Positions 48,501-63,500 of a stretch of 64,000 bases of DNA are shown here, in pieces. Below the pieces are notes generated by a model. The model did not search any database and was not told where the DNA came from. It saw only the letters and a list, made by a program, of their open reading frames with translations. This stretch comes from Setophaga petechia. Lineage: Eukaryota; Chordata; Aves; Passeriformes; Parulidae. The stretch is taken from the NCBI GenBank assembly GCA_024362935.1, contig JANCRA010000004.1:24729121-24793120 (forward strand). The letters run 5' to 3'. Numbering within the stretch: position 1 is the stretch's first letter; every line of letters starts with the position of its first letter. The position numbers and the translations under genes were made by a program.

Positions 48501-51500
48501 AATAGCTTTCAGCTTATATCAAAGGAAGAACAAGACCTAGTGAATAACAAACCAAGACAAGCATTATCCCATAAAACACACACAGAAGCCTTAGAAACTA
48601 GTCATCATATGACCCCAAGTATGCTCTGACTCCACTGTGAACAGAAACAGCAGTTTGAGTGGATCCCAATAACAAATGTGTCACACTAGGGGAAAATACG
48701 TCAACCTCAGTACCTGCTGCCCTGGAGAGCCTGCCCAAGGAAGAGCAGGCTCTTGGCTGGGGACCACATTTTCTTTTCCATGGTAATCTAGCAACAAAGA
48801 AGTTTTATGGGATTTTTAAACCTTTTCTCCTTTCTCTCTTTCCTCTGTTTTTTCACTCAAATGTAACTTCCAGTTTTAATATACACAATCAGCTACAGAC
48901 CTTTCAAACGCATCTTTCTGCATTCAAAATCTTTTCCAGCAACCTTTATACAACAGCATGGTCAACATACTGCAAGTTTCTCATCCCCATCACTAAGACT
49001 AAGAAGGGGGGTGAATTTCTCCTTATTCTGGTTCTGACCAGTGTTATTCTAAGTGTCAATACCCTCCTCGCAACAGCAGCTGTTTCAGACAGGCATGTTG
49101 CAGTTTCTCAAGCTGAAAATAAACTGCTATGTAATCCAAAGGAGTTTCCAGGCTACGTGCATTTCACCACAGCAAGTGACTCATTTTTATTGTACTTTCA
49201 CCCTTCTTCAGCCCTGCCTTTCAAAGGCAAAAAATCCCTTCTGTAGTTCACACCTAGAAAGAAACAACAGTAGCAGACAGATATGCTAACTGACTTACTA
49301 CCTTTATTATGATTTCTTGTAGACCAGGCATTATTCTAAAGTCTGATTTGACAGTGCTAATACATGGAAGAGTCACCAAATAAGCCATGCTTTAAACTGG
49401 TGAACATCAAAGACAGTAAAACAGAGTAGGCTTGAGTTATACTCACATTCACTATTTTCTAGGAAATAAAAGAGCATATTAATTGTGTAGCAATTTGCAA
49501 GTTTGAAAAAGATGCAGTACACAGACAACCTGATGTCAGAGACAGAGTATTTGAGAGAGCTTGCACTTTGATCCCACAATGCACATGAAAATAAAGCTCA
49601 ATTAACATCTGTGACAAACCCTTACCATTTATTGTATTATCTGTATTATCTGTAATTAATAGATAAATCTGCTTTTTATCTGTAACAGAATTCCCTTTTA
49701 AATGAGACTTGAATACTCTACTCATGCTTACAACAGCTTCTAGTGTACAGGGATAGTCTTAGTTTATCCATGCAGTTATGTAACAAACAATGCTCTTTAG
49801 GAACAAAAATGCATTTGAATATTGGAATGTATTCAATAACAATTTCAAAAGATGAGTCCAGAGGCCTCTGTTTCACTCTGGCTGCTGCAGGAGAGAAGGG
49901 TCAGTGTGCTAGTGAGCCTCTGCTGTAGAAGCTCTAACCATGACCAGACAACACTGGGCACAGTGCACACCAAGGGTACATTGTGAAGCTGACTGCTGAG
50001 GGATGCGCGCTCCTTTTGCACACAACATCAGTAAGGCAACATAGCTCCTGATGACTTCTGCATGGAAAACACTAAGCTTGTTCCAAAAAATGCTAGGATG
50101 AAACTTCAAGACTCCAGTACAAAGAAAAACAATGATTTTTTTTTTCCTTCTAAGTTCACAGATTTTTGTTCTTATGCATTCCATATGCACAACTGCTTTT
50201 ACTACTGTCTTCTACAGAATAGTAACTGAATGTTTAAGAAGAGTGATTAACAATGTACTATTTGAAAAAAACATTTGACTTCTGTCATCTTTTTATAACA
50301 TTTTCATTATTTTTATACAAACAGTGTGGTCTCTCTATTTTTGCACTGGGCACAGTGTACTTGCTACCTAAGGTGCAAAACCTTCATCCATGCAAATCCA
50401 GGTAAAACAAAGAAGCACAGAATCAGGTCCAATGCCCCTTCCTGGCAAGGCAGATGAACAGAGAGGCAACACAGCAGCTTATTCCTAATTGGGAGGGGAG
50501 GAAGGAAGACAGATTAAAAATAACATTTGGAGTCTTTCCAATAATTCTTATTTTTCTAAGCCCACACTCACATTGGGAAAAGGCTGTTTGTAAGCATTTA
50601 AAGTGACAGTATTAAGCGAGCATGTAGCAAAGAGGAACATATGTAGCCAAGCACCACCACGTATCCATATCTGCAATTACCTAAACACAACGTAAAGTTA
50701 GTTGTGTAAATTAGTTTAGCACAGAAATATTAACATTCCAACATCCTCCCTAAAGGTAAACAACAAGCAATGTTTTAAAAACACAGGCTCCAACTAGAAC
50801 TGTGTGAATACTGCACAGTACTGAACCTATAAATTATTTTATGAAAATTTGAGTCCAAAGTTTATTTTCCTCACTTGTACTCTTAGGAAAAAAGCCTAGA
50901 ACAGAAAATGAACATTCAAGTATTTTGCAGCAAAGCTAGTGAAGACAGCATTGCTCCTTGGCTGAGATAACTGCCTTTACAGACTCCCATGGAAGCTCTG
51001 CAGGGAATGGTGCACCTGCCTCAAGACCAACCAGAAGCAGACCAGCTAGCTGAGTTTCTGTTCTACTACCACATGGCTGATTTATCACACTTGTCTCTAT
51101 ACTAACCCCCATAAAAGCAAACCCATCTTTACCACTGTATCATGCTTAGCTCTTCACCTTGAACCAGACCACACCTTGGAGCTATGTTGTCTGAATACAA
51201 ACTTCCTCTGTTAAACAAAGAGGGATTATTTATGGTACACTATCACAAGCAAGGGGTGCTCTGTCAGTGATTTCCTCAACACAGCCATGCTTGTAAACAC
51301 TTCACCAGATATGGCTAATAAACCTCCAAGTTTTCGTAAGCCAGACTAACTATATTTGCCATGCATCACTTCCCTGTGTGTGTATTATCAATCCAGCACT
51401 TAACAGGTTGTCCTGGGTTGGCTGTATGACGCTTTTATCCCCAGTCGTCTTGTTCTGTTCATGCTGAAGAGTAAGTTTGGCACCTTTAAGACTTACTGCA

Positions 51501-54500
51501 GAGAGTGAAGGGGGAGAGAGAAGTGCACAGGGTTTTTTTTCCCTCCATACACTGCTCTCACTCCCCCACCTTCCTCCTCCTGGACTGTTGTTGTCTGCGG
51601 ACAGACGGCGGACAGAGCTCTTCTTTTGCTTTTTAGTTAGTGTTAGCTAGCTGAGGCAAAGAAGTTCCCTGGACTGTGGTTTGGTTTTTTTTTTCCCTTT
51701 TCTTTGGACCTCTTGAAACCTGCTTTGGACTGAACACCCAGGGGAGCACCGGCAGCTCACATTTCTGGCACACCGGGCCAGGCCTGGCCTGCAACAATTC
51801 CAGCGCTGGACAGACTGATCAGAGACTGAGTGAGCTGCAACCTGGGGACGGGGATTTCTCAGTTTTGTCATCTCTTTTAGAGTAGCAAGGGGTCTCATTG
51901 TTTGACATTGTTTTAGTTTGATTGTTTAATAAACAGGTTTTTTCCACCTTTCTGCAAGGAAGTATTTTCTTTTCTTTCCTCCCGCACCAGTTGTGGGGGG
52001 GAGGGCCCGATTGGATCTGTTTTTTCCCACGAGAGCTCCTTTGGGGGATTCTTCCCCAAATTTACTCTAAACCTAGACACAGGTGTACCTCTCATGTGGA
52101 GCATGACTGTCCAGCAGATAGAGATATTTGTGCTATATACAGATCTATTAGTTCCTGCTGATCTCAGACTTAGAAGACAACACTGGAAAACAGATTCAGT
52201 GACTAGCACAGAACGATTAACAGAGGTCCATGGGTCTCAGGTCTGTCATTTAGCTACACAGCAGCAGACAGTGCTTAACAACCAGGGAGAGGCCCCTTAA
52301 CACACAGCTTATTGAAAGGCAGGCACAAACTAAAGTTTCCGACTTCCTTCTACTCTTCTGTTAGAAGTCTTAAATTCTCCACTAATGTAATCCATCTAGG
52401 TAATCTTTATTGCATGAGTAATAATCCAAAAAAAGGTGACAAACAACTGGTAATCATTGAGTTATAACAGAAGCACTAACATTAATCTACAATTCTAAGG
52501 TGGAGGGAAAAATAAAAATAAGAATATTTACTTCAAGTGTAGCCTGCAGAATTCAAGTTGAGTGTCATGTTCCACTTTCAGCTGTAATTCCTACAAACCT
52601 GGCTAAACAATGGCTGCTGAAAAAACACCTATCACTACAACAATTGCATTCTTGATGGAACATCATTATGAGAACATGCAAACAATAAATTCTGTGATTT
52701 TTTAATATCTATGCACTAGGGGGAAGATACTACAGATTGTGAAGGCAGGTAGAAGAAACAAGAATATTATTGAGCAGAAAGAACTGAGGAGAAATTCCTA
52801 GAAATACCAGAAATGTGTGTTTAGTGTAAGGATACTCATAAGTAACTTTCAGTTATCCATACTTTAAAATTCAGTAGGAAATATTAAGAAAAAGCCATGA
52901 CTAGATATGACATGTAAAGCAGAACAGAACATGTAAATGAGTTTGACGATACCAGAAATTCCCAAGACCTCTGTCAGTTCAATAAGGTACAGCTTCTCAT
53001 CAGGTATTCCCCTACCTTAATTCAAACTTCACAGTTTAACTTCTTCCAGTTTCAATTTTCCCACACAATTCTTAAGTGATAATATTGCTACCTTTATCCT
53101 CATGCAATAGAAGGAATATCAAGAAGTTTCTGGGCACAGAGATGAAAAACTGTGGAAAGTTAATGCTATTCTCCAAGATCAACTGTGAGCAATTTTAGAT
53201 GAGTCAGATGTTACTGGTCTCTTTAAAAACATGTATTTACTAACAGAGCTATAGCTAACACAAGAGTACTCTGGGTTATAACCAAGTCACCTGCAATTTG
53301 GGAAGTCATCTTTCCTAAATAACATACTTACAGGTCATATGAGAACTTCCTCTGAAGGTTAGTCTGGTTCTTCTGAAACCAGTAAACATCCAGCTGTAGC
53401 TTTCCATATTCCGTCTGTAACTCTTTCAAGTTTTCTGGTCAAAGTAGGATTAAAATACACATTAAAATACACATATACATATAGATTCTAAACCAGAAAC
53501 ATCAAGAAACAAATTTGTAATAACAATGCTAAATTTATTCATCTGTCATGCAAACTCCTTTTCCTACACAAATGCATAGATAATTACTGAATTTATTCAA
53601 CAAGGGTGCATGGGATCTGGTAAGAATAACCTTTCAGCATAATATATTGGCAAAACAGCATAATACATATTTTTACCTACTTCTCCTCTTAAGGAATACA
53701 CAGAACTGATTTGCAAACCCTGCTAAGTTGCAGTCTGGAAAACCTTTACATTTGTGAAATCATAATCACAGCACAATATAAAACAGCGTTCACATCTATG
53801 AAGCTTGCAATGCTTCCCTGAATAATATGTAAGGTATACCCATGTTCCTTAGCAACAGAGGCATCTATGATTTAGTGTTTTCTTCCTGATAGAAACCCCT
53901 GTGAGATGGCATCAGAAGACAATACCACAACATACACACTTCTTCACATAGGATTCATTCACAAGTACCTCCAGAATACATTGCTAACAACAATTTTGAA
54001 GCACTACCATGATTAGAAATTAATTAGACTGACTTTTTTTATTTAATATAGGATTTGTGAATTCCTCTGGTGCTAAAATGCATGACCCCACACCTCAGGG
54101 AAGAATGCAAGAATATGTTGCCAGGTAAAATGAAGAAAAAAAATGAAGTAACTTAGTTCAATTCATATTCTATCATAAGAGTCAGGAGCACTACATCAAG
54201 CACTACATGGACAAATCCTCCTACTATTGTGGCAGATTAGACTGACACTTAACTGGAACTATGCAGATGAAATATCTAAGTCATGGCAGCTCCTGTACCA
54301 CCCCCATGACTTGAAGAAAGGCAGCATTCTCAAAAGAACACAGAAAAATGGAAGTCTTAAAAACAGGGAGCCTAAAAATCAGTATGAGAGTCACAGTGGT
54401 ACCACAACATACCTCGTAGACTCTGAATCAGTCGCTCATTTAGTGTGATGTTACTCATCAGCACTGCCTGAAAGAAGCAGAAAAAACCCCAGTGTTTTAA

Positions 54501-57500
54501 AGGACCTGTATTACCATTATAAACAACACCTATCAAAGCACTTGTAACAAGATCTACTTTTTGTGTGCCACAGTTCTGACAGTGTCACAGTTGAACAAAA
54601 CCTTTTAGCTGCTTTAGAGATCTCCTATTGCAAACAACATTCACTTTAACCCAGATTTTCCAGTATAGGGGAGTGAGGGAAGATATCACCACACAAATGA
54701 AAAGAGGAAGAATTTAAAGGAATTTATAGATACTAAAATTGCTTGTCGCTTTATTCTAATTTCATCTCATGACTGGAGTCACAGCCAGACTTTATTTATC
54801 TCTTGAAGGAAGAATACAACATCACAGCTCACAATCAATTACCCTCTCACTCAGGAATCAATACACATGCATTCAGGCAAGCAAAGATGAGCTATGAAAG
54901 CATTAATCATTCAGCATAAAGTAGGTCTATGAAAGCAATGTGAAACCCTTGCATTGTATCCCTTTTCTACCTATCTTCTCGATTGCTTTCATGTTGGAGA
55001 GGCCTTCCTCCACTCCTTCATTTTGTTCTTCCTCTCATTCTGAAGAGGTAGTCAACATAGGAACAGGTTTCGTCTATTCTCTTTCATCAATCTCCATCTA
55101 CCATTTCATATACACACATTCCCCAAAACACATGAAAACTGAATCAAGTCACAGCTAAGTGAAATGATTCCTGTGAGGCAGATGCCAGGATAACTCAGAT
55201 TCATATGCATCATTTAGCAAGTCTGATGCACAAGCGTTCTTCACAATACAAAAAAGAGATCCACTGACTCTTCAGAAACAATCCAGTCCAGTCTTCTCAG
55301 GCTTCATTGTCAGTTCCCCTATTATCCTTGTCCTGGGAAACCTCAGGGTTATTCAATGGTCCCAGAAAATCAACTCCTCTGTTTCCCAAAGTTTGTGCTC
55401 TTGTATTGATGTGTGTGTACGTCCACACCCAAAAAGAAGTTGCAGCATCCACTTTGTCTGCACAAGTCATCCTGAAACACTGACAACATTGTTGGTGCCT
55501 TTCTTCCCAAGGCTACAGTAATGAGAGCCATCTGATTGCATGAGTGCAGCCTTCAATAAATCTGAGTGGAACAGGACCCAGCAGGGTAGTAGATTTGTCT
55601 TTGAAGGACCCTTTAAAGAGTCACACTTCACGGAGTGGTCACTCAGCTCTTGCTAAGTATTTCTACACCATTCTATATGTACAGCTGTTTTATGAACACC
55701 ACCGTGAAACCTCAAGAAAAAAGGTCATGCTGAAGCAAAAAGAAACTTAAAAAACAGTAACGACTTGTATGTAGGACCATTTATCTCTCCCTCTTCTTTC
55801 TCATAGGATAGGTGAATAAGAAATTCTTTTTTTTTTCCACTGGTTTATTGGGAAAAGGAAATAAATTGCTTCACTGGAAATGCCAAGTTTTGCTATTGTG
55901 TGGACAATGTAGTCAGGTTGTTCCAGGATTATCACCTTCAGGATAATACAGCATTGGCCACTACCAGAAACTATCAGAGGACTAGAAAAATCAGTATGAT
56001 AGAGCAATTTATAATTTTCTATTCTTAGAGTTTTTTTGTGGGGCTTTGTTGGTTTTGGTTCTATTTATTGGGGGGAAAGGGGAGGGATGAGTGGGAGTGA
56101 ATGGGGGGGGTCCTTAAAATCGAACTCCTAAATGCCAGGATGACTTATGTGACAGTAAAACATACAAGTGTTAAATGTTTTGAACATTAGGACAATAATA
56201 ACAACTGTGATTAGCTGAAGTAAGAAAAATTACTTTCCACATTAAAAAAAGTCTCTTTGAATCAAAACAGGGAAAAAAATAAGTCTGCCTTGGTCTTTAT
56301 GGATTACATATAAAACTTCCTTTTGGCAATGCCACACCTATCTCCTTGAATGTGAGGGCAACAGTCCAGGCAAAAACTGTTAAATCCTAGTTAGCTGTTT
56401 AACTTGAGCAGGAAACATTGTTTAATAATTTACAGCACAGTACTGCAACTGCCACCTTCCAATCACACTAAGTCAGTAACATCAGGCCTTCCATTCTTCC
56501 TCCTATCATTCAACTGTTAACTAATTTTCACCTTGTGGCTGTAAATTAAGCAAACATTATTTACTTTCGGGTTTTTATGCTGGTCAAGAATGAAAACTGC
56601 CGGGAAGTACTCACCAGATACATGCCAATACTCAGTTCTAGAAAGAAAATCACATTTTAAACTTCATTTAGCCGACAAAACAATAGCTATAATCCCCAGG
56701 AGCAAAAAATCCAGCTTTCGAAAAATCCCCCTATCACCATACCAAAATCTGATATTCTGTGATACAGTAAATCTATAATATAGCACCAGCTTATTCTATT
56801 TGTAAACATGTTTGCACAGAAGTCTTTATGACTACCAAAGAGGAAAAAACCAAATCTTTTGATTGGAGACAATGCTGTGGACAGCAGCGCTTCAGACATC
56901 AAAACTCAAAAGTCCCACTTCCAACAGTAGTGTGGGAAACAAATTGCTCCAGCTGTACAGCAAATTTTTTAATAATAGAATGATGAAGACTTGTTTACTA
57001 TTCACCACAGAACATGTCTATATAAGTATTATTCCAGTTAAGAGACACTAAGCTAAAGTTAAAGTTTAAAAATAATAAAGCATAATGCAAAAATATGCAT
57101 GAGGAAGCTTAGAGATAAATTATTTGAAGTATTTTTTTGAGCACATACTTTGGACTATGTGAATGCATTTGATCTGAATAATGCCGAACAGTATTCTCCA
57201 TACACATATTCCTTGGAGGTATTACTACAGTAACTCATCCAGCATTTGCTACTATCAAGAACCAAGCTAACCCAAGCACACTGAACTGACATATGTCCTT
57301 TCTAACACTGACTGTATGTGATGGATGTAAAAGCATAACGAGCATGTATATAAAAGCATAATTGCAACAGAAAAAAGAAAGGAAATAGTTTGATAAGCAT
57401 AAACACTAAAACTTAAGAAAAAAGGGGCTTTGCATACACAAATACAGCACAAAGGAGACAAAGATAAGCCACAGAATCAGTAACTCAACTGGTAAAAAAA

Positions 57501-60500
57501 AAACCAACTGTCAAAAAAAGCAGGATGGGAAGGTAAAATTTATACATGCAGAAACAGACATTTGTAATTAACCAGAGAAAAGGAGGGCACTTATTTCATT
57601 ATTAACTTAAACTGATTTAAGTCCTTCCAGCAAAGAGAAACAGCGGTTCTGTCTTGCATGCTCCCACAACTCCCCACACTACCCTGGCATTAGCATGAGA
57701 ATAATGCGGGCAACACACTCATTTTTTAGTTACTGTTCAGTAGTGCTTGCACTAAGGCAAGGATTTGCCCGTTTCCCATGCCCTGCCAGCCAGCAGGTGC
57801 ACAAGAAAAACCAGGGGGAAGCTCTGTCAGGCGTCCCAAACTGGCCAAAGGGACATTACTTACCACAGAACATAGGGACATAAAGTGGGGGAGCGGGCCA
57901 GGAGGCACTGATATAGCTATTGGGGGCAAGTTGGGCAGCACCATACAGCAAGTGCTGAGCAACACTGTGTATATCTTGTTTCTGTTGGGTTTTATTCCTC
58001 TCAGTTATCAAACTGTTCTTACCTCAACACAGAGTTTTTTTCAAAAATCTAGAGGGAGATGTGGAGAGTGAGGAAGTGTCTGCATGATATTTACTTGCCA
58101 GCTGGTGTTAAAATATGAGAACTTACCACAAAAAGTCTTTTTGGTTCCAGGCCAAGAGACTAACAGCCAAACTATGTATTAGTGTATGGGGAAAAAGTTA
58201 ATATAAATGGTTTTAAGGAAATATTTATCTTTAAAATTGATCATTGTGTTGCACACTCACTTATACTTCAGATGAGGCACATCAATTAAGTAAGCCTTAG
58301 AAAAATTTCGAACTCAAAATGGAGGAGATATTGTTCATTGAAACCTATGTGCCAATAAAAGGAATTCCATTCAGAAATTGCACTTTTCCTCAATAAACCT
58401 AAAAACCCCCACCCAATCAACAAAAGAACCCCAAACAAATGAATAACCCATGCACTCAGCAAAATCCAAACCCAAAAAACCACCTCTGTTTCTAGACAGC
58501 AGTTTCGCCAAAAGTCTGAGACTCAACCTTGTATCACAGTCTGTGGTAAAAGCAATCTAGGTTCTGTTTTGTTGCAGAGGGCACAAGGACATGCACACCA
58601 TGACACGTTGCAGTTCTGCCTTCAAAACCACCTAAACTGCAAAATTAGTTTCTTAATGTTTATGCACAAGAGGGTGGTATGTGACACACATGAATACAAA
58701 ATTACTATTACAGGTACTGGGCAACAGCAAGTAGATTGGAGAAAAAAAGCCCCATGAAACTACAGGACTTTCACTTCACTTTATTCACTTTCCCTCATTT
58801 TACATTTAACAAAATCCAAATATTAGGCAATTAAGAAAAGCAAAATCATATGATATGAGAATATTAATATAAAACTTCCACAGGTATATCTAATGCACCT
58901 TCTGACTTTTTGTCCATTCATTTAGCTGTGAAGAGGTAGCAACATTCCAATAGTCAACTTCAAACTACATATGCACTAAATTCTCCCTCTCTAGTTTAGC
59001 TAGCCTCAGACCACCTTTTTTTTTCCTTTCCCCCATGTGAAGATATATTTTGAACAGAGGTGATCTTCTAGACTTCGGCTGTACCAGTTATGAGGAAGCA
59101 TACTGATTTCCCTTGATAATTTAGTAATATTGTGCTGGGGCACATAGGGGACATGAGGCAGTGCTTCCCTACCTTAAAACATTTCCAAAACTAGAACATG
59201 CAGCACTGTTTGGGTTGGAAAAAAAAATAATCAAAAACCAAAATATATATAGCCTTCTGTGAAAAGGAAAAGGTAGCTTTCTACTCTCTCCTACACACTA
59301 CTGTAATTCCTTCTGAGTGGAGTCGACTCCCTGCATACCAATAGGTACTTTGTGTCAGAAGACTGCTGGTAATTGAAATTTTCCCAGAGGGAGGGGACCA
59401 GAGAGCAGCTGTGGCCAGTGTTAAAAGATACTGAGCAACAGGACAGTGACATGTTTCACATAGAACATATAAATCTTGGCCCTTCTCAGTAAAACAAGAT
59501 TTGGGTTGGAGAAGATTTATGTAAATCCAAAGAAAACTACCAACTGCAAAATCATACTCAGGCATTTCAGAGATATTAAACACATTGTTGCCCTGCTATG
59601 CTCCTCAAAGAGACTTCTATGGCTCTGTAAATCCCAGAAGCTACAAATCCTGAATAACAACCACACAGAATATGTGAAACATAGAAACAGCTTTTTGCAC
59701 TCCTGAACTGTTGTTATTGAGTGTTCAAGCAAGACTACTTGGTCTCATGATTCTACTTCTGCATGAACTTGCAGAAGCCATTTCTTAAATCTCCACTAAT
59801 CCTTAAAAATTCAAGCAGGTTTTTTAAAAATAGTGTTTCATACACACTCAGACCTAAGAAAATAACTACAACAGTAATTTTCCAGAACTATACTGCCCCA
59901 GTGAATGGTGAGTCCACACAGTATAACAGGCTCAGACTACCAACCTTCTATGCCCTCATCCTTCAAGTAGCACAGAGACAGCTCTACTACAAAAGAAGGC
60001 AGAATTAACTCAAAGTGATTACTGCACTGCTAGTGACAATGACTTTAACTGGGCAAAACACCTTACTGGTGTTTTGGTTTGGGATGAAAGTAAATCAGTA
60101 CTGTAATTATTCTGTGTTTTATCAGCAGAGTAATAAGACACAGCGAGCAGAGATGAACTGCAGTTATACATGTCTCAAATGTTACTTGTGACTTGCTCCT
60201 GGTTAGAAGTCCAGATTGTCTAAGTGTGCCTCATATGTGAGTTTCCTCTACAGACAAAAGAACTGTAATTTCTTCCTCAAAAAGTGGGAGGTTTGAGAGG
60301 GACCAGTCATTCCTACAGAACTGCTGAAAGCATTTTAATTTTTCTTTAAGAACAGCAAGAACTAAGCAAACTCTTATTTATGACTTGAAGATCTCTAGTT
60401 AGTTATAGTTTGTACAATGCTTGTAAAATGGGTTGAGAGTCTCAACCTATTAGATTTAGATTTGCATTCATTCTTCCTGACTAGGTAAATACTGGCCACT

Positions 60501-63500
60501 AATCCTCACAGAGTAAAAGTTCAGTTCAAGGAGCAAGCTTTCCACAATCAGGAAGGGTGAATTCATTACTTGCCTCCCAGGAATCCTAAATTCCACTATA
60601 ATCTATGGAGACAAAAAACAAGGATATATGTTTCTATCCTGTATATACCTACATACCCTATATACACAAGATATGAACATACAAAACACATTTATACGTG
60701 GACAGAGATACACACAAACAAAAAATCACTCAGATGCTGTCTTTTCTTATATTCCATATCCCTCTGTAAAATAACCTCTGATCCTAGACAGCTTCTTCCA
60801 ATAAAGGTCATTAGTGAGCAGAATAAAGCTTTCCCTCTCTTCCCTGCCACCGTATCAGAGGCATTCCTGAATTACAGTGGATGAATCCATAGCAACTTGG
60901 CTGATGTCCTCTTTCGACAAATGCACAGCTTTCCAGCAAAACAGCTCTCCCTACTCTTAAACTAGAGTTGGAAAACAAACAGCATATCCATAGGATATTT
61001 GTTTGTGTGTCACAAGAAAAACAAATTTTGAATTTGATGCAAAATGGTGCACAGGCACATACCTGCTCACCCTAACACTTCAGGCTACTGAGTGAGACAC
61101 ATGCTCTTCTCCAGTCACAGAATGCAGAAGTCAGGAAATTAGTCGAATGCACCACTCCCCTAGGGTATCACTTCCTGGGGTTTCTAAGCAAGCTTTATAG
61201 ACTGAACAACTGTAGAGAGAAAAAAAGCACTTAGGAGGCAGGAATTTCAACTACATTGGCCCCAAAATTTAGCTTTTCCAGCATTCCACCTCTAACACTG
61301 AAATGCCAAATGAATTCCAAGGCAGCCATAAAGCACAGTATTTTCCAAGCAGCAGCTGCCTGTCTGAGGAACACATGAAGATAGAGCAAACACCTTGGAA
61401 TTGGGTTAGGTGCTTGTCCAAGGCCATCTGGTTGCTTGTTAACCTACACAGACCCACTGTAACTGGGTATTATGGATGCCACACACTTGCAGCTTCACCA
61501 CCTTTGCATGAAGAGCACTACCTTCCACTCAGTCTGAACTACAATTTGATGATGGCATTTGAGGCACATCAGTGAATGCAGGACAACCCTGCCTTCCCTC
61601 TCCAGCCACAAACATTTTCTGTACCATTTGGAATCCTGAAGATGACCTGTGATGGTTCTCTTCTGCTGACCCTTGTCCAGCCTGTAAACGACACTCTGGA
61701 TTCCTATAGAGAAACTACTGCACAGATTTGGTGACCTTTGCTCTCGTCTCTATGCCTTTCACAGCACTTCAAAACTCTGCTGGTAACCCCCCCCACACAC
61801 AGTACAACAATCAACCCAGTGTATTTCTAAGCTGCTTTGTAACTTTTGCCTTGTCATTCACCCTTGCAATACCGCTGTCTGACCACACGGCTGCATAATA
61901 CCTCTACAAGCCACTTCAACTCCGTGTGAATGCGTTCACTTCTCTCCCTCGCCTTTATCACCAGCTCTTTCAGGAGAAAACTCCAAGATAACTCAGAAGA
62001 AAGACTTTCTTTTCCAGAAGCCACATTGATTCTTCCCCAGACACCACATTCCACCCCATGTCCAACAGCAGTTCTAGTTCTGTAAAATACCTTTTACTAC
62101 TTCTCCTGGCATGGAGGCCACATTTTATGAACAGTTCCTGTATGCCACTAGGCTCAAAAACACCACAAAGAAAGTGGATAGTGTGCTGCCACCTAACACT
62201 CATCTGATGCCAGAAATCTGAAGCAAAAAGATGGCACATCATGCTTGGCAGAAGCAACATGTCATTCACTAAACTTTCTTAAAACTCCTGGATGAGGTCC
62301 TGTCACCATCTCTCAACATCTGCTCCTATTGCTAGCCTGTGCTGAAAATTCTCTGGCCAGCTCTTTCAGTGTCTTTTAGTAGCTCTGGCAACATCTGCCT
62401 ATAGAAAGGAAGCATAATACTCCATTACATTTGCCCTTTTCTTACCTTTGAATTTTATTTTTTCCACCCACGCATGTGTTTTCACTCCCTGTAGGACTGA
62501 AGCAGAAAGCAAGAAATACCACAGCATTCAGTAGCAGCACCCAATAACAGGAGGCAGAAGTGACAAGATTTGATTACTTACTTGAATACTGTCTGAATAT
62601 TCTGAGATACCTTTTTAAAAATGCACACATTGAAAAAATAAATAGACAAACTAAACCTCATCTTTTTAAAAGTATATGCAAGGAGTGAACACAGAGAGAA
62701 GAAAGAAATTATCAAGGATACAAGTTTGTCTCAAAAGAAGTAAAAAAAAGTTTATTATTTCCTGGAAGATTCGGGGTAAAGATTATTTCAAAATAAACTA
62801 ATGATATATGACATTGATGCACCCATTCTACCTTCCATTTTTAATCAATTTCTGTTCCTCTAAGTTCTTCAAAGATTAATCTGGTTATATTTTTCTCAGG
62901 CAACACATTCAGAGAAGCAAACCATTCCCTTACAGTGAACCTGCTACCAGAAGAGTACCTATTACCATCACAAGATATGACTGTTCAGCCTTCTGAAGGT
63001 AATAGTCCTGAAAAGCTGAACTATAAACTTCAGTCAAGAGACTATAGGAGAAGCAATTGAATACTCTCAACTAAATGCTTCTGCGAATAGGGAGAAAATG
63101 GATATTACTGACTAGCAACTGCAATCAAAATGGTATCTGCAACACAAGGAAAATACACCACAAACCAGTTTCCAAAATACTACACAGCAGGAATCATACA
63201 CACTGCTATTTAAGTAGATTTGTTCACATTCTTCACAAAGGAATACCATCTTCCTGGTGAAGCTGAACTGTCAGGAGCACCGCCGTGAAAGTCTCACCTT
63301 CTCATATCTTCCCAATACCATTAAGTTTTTGAGGCAGAAAGCCAAGATGCCACAAAATTTGTAAAGCATTTAGAAATAAATGTCAACCACTTCTGCTTAC
63401 ACATATATTTGGGAATATATGTCTTCATCCAACTTCCTCTTTTTCCTAATTTCTAAAACATTACTATACAGGAAAGAAAGTGAAGGGACAATCCAAGTAT

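Noticed and set aside
48659..49246. 195-codon open frame in a GOLM1 intron
   Set aside because: No recognisable domain, no splice context and no promoter. The sequence reads like translated T-rich intron.
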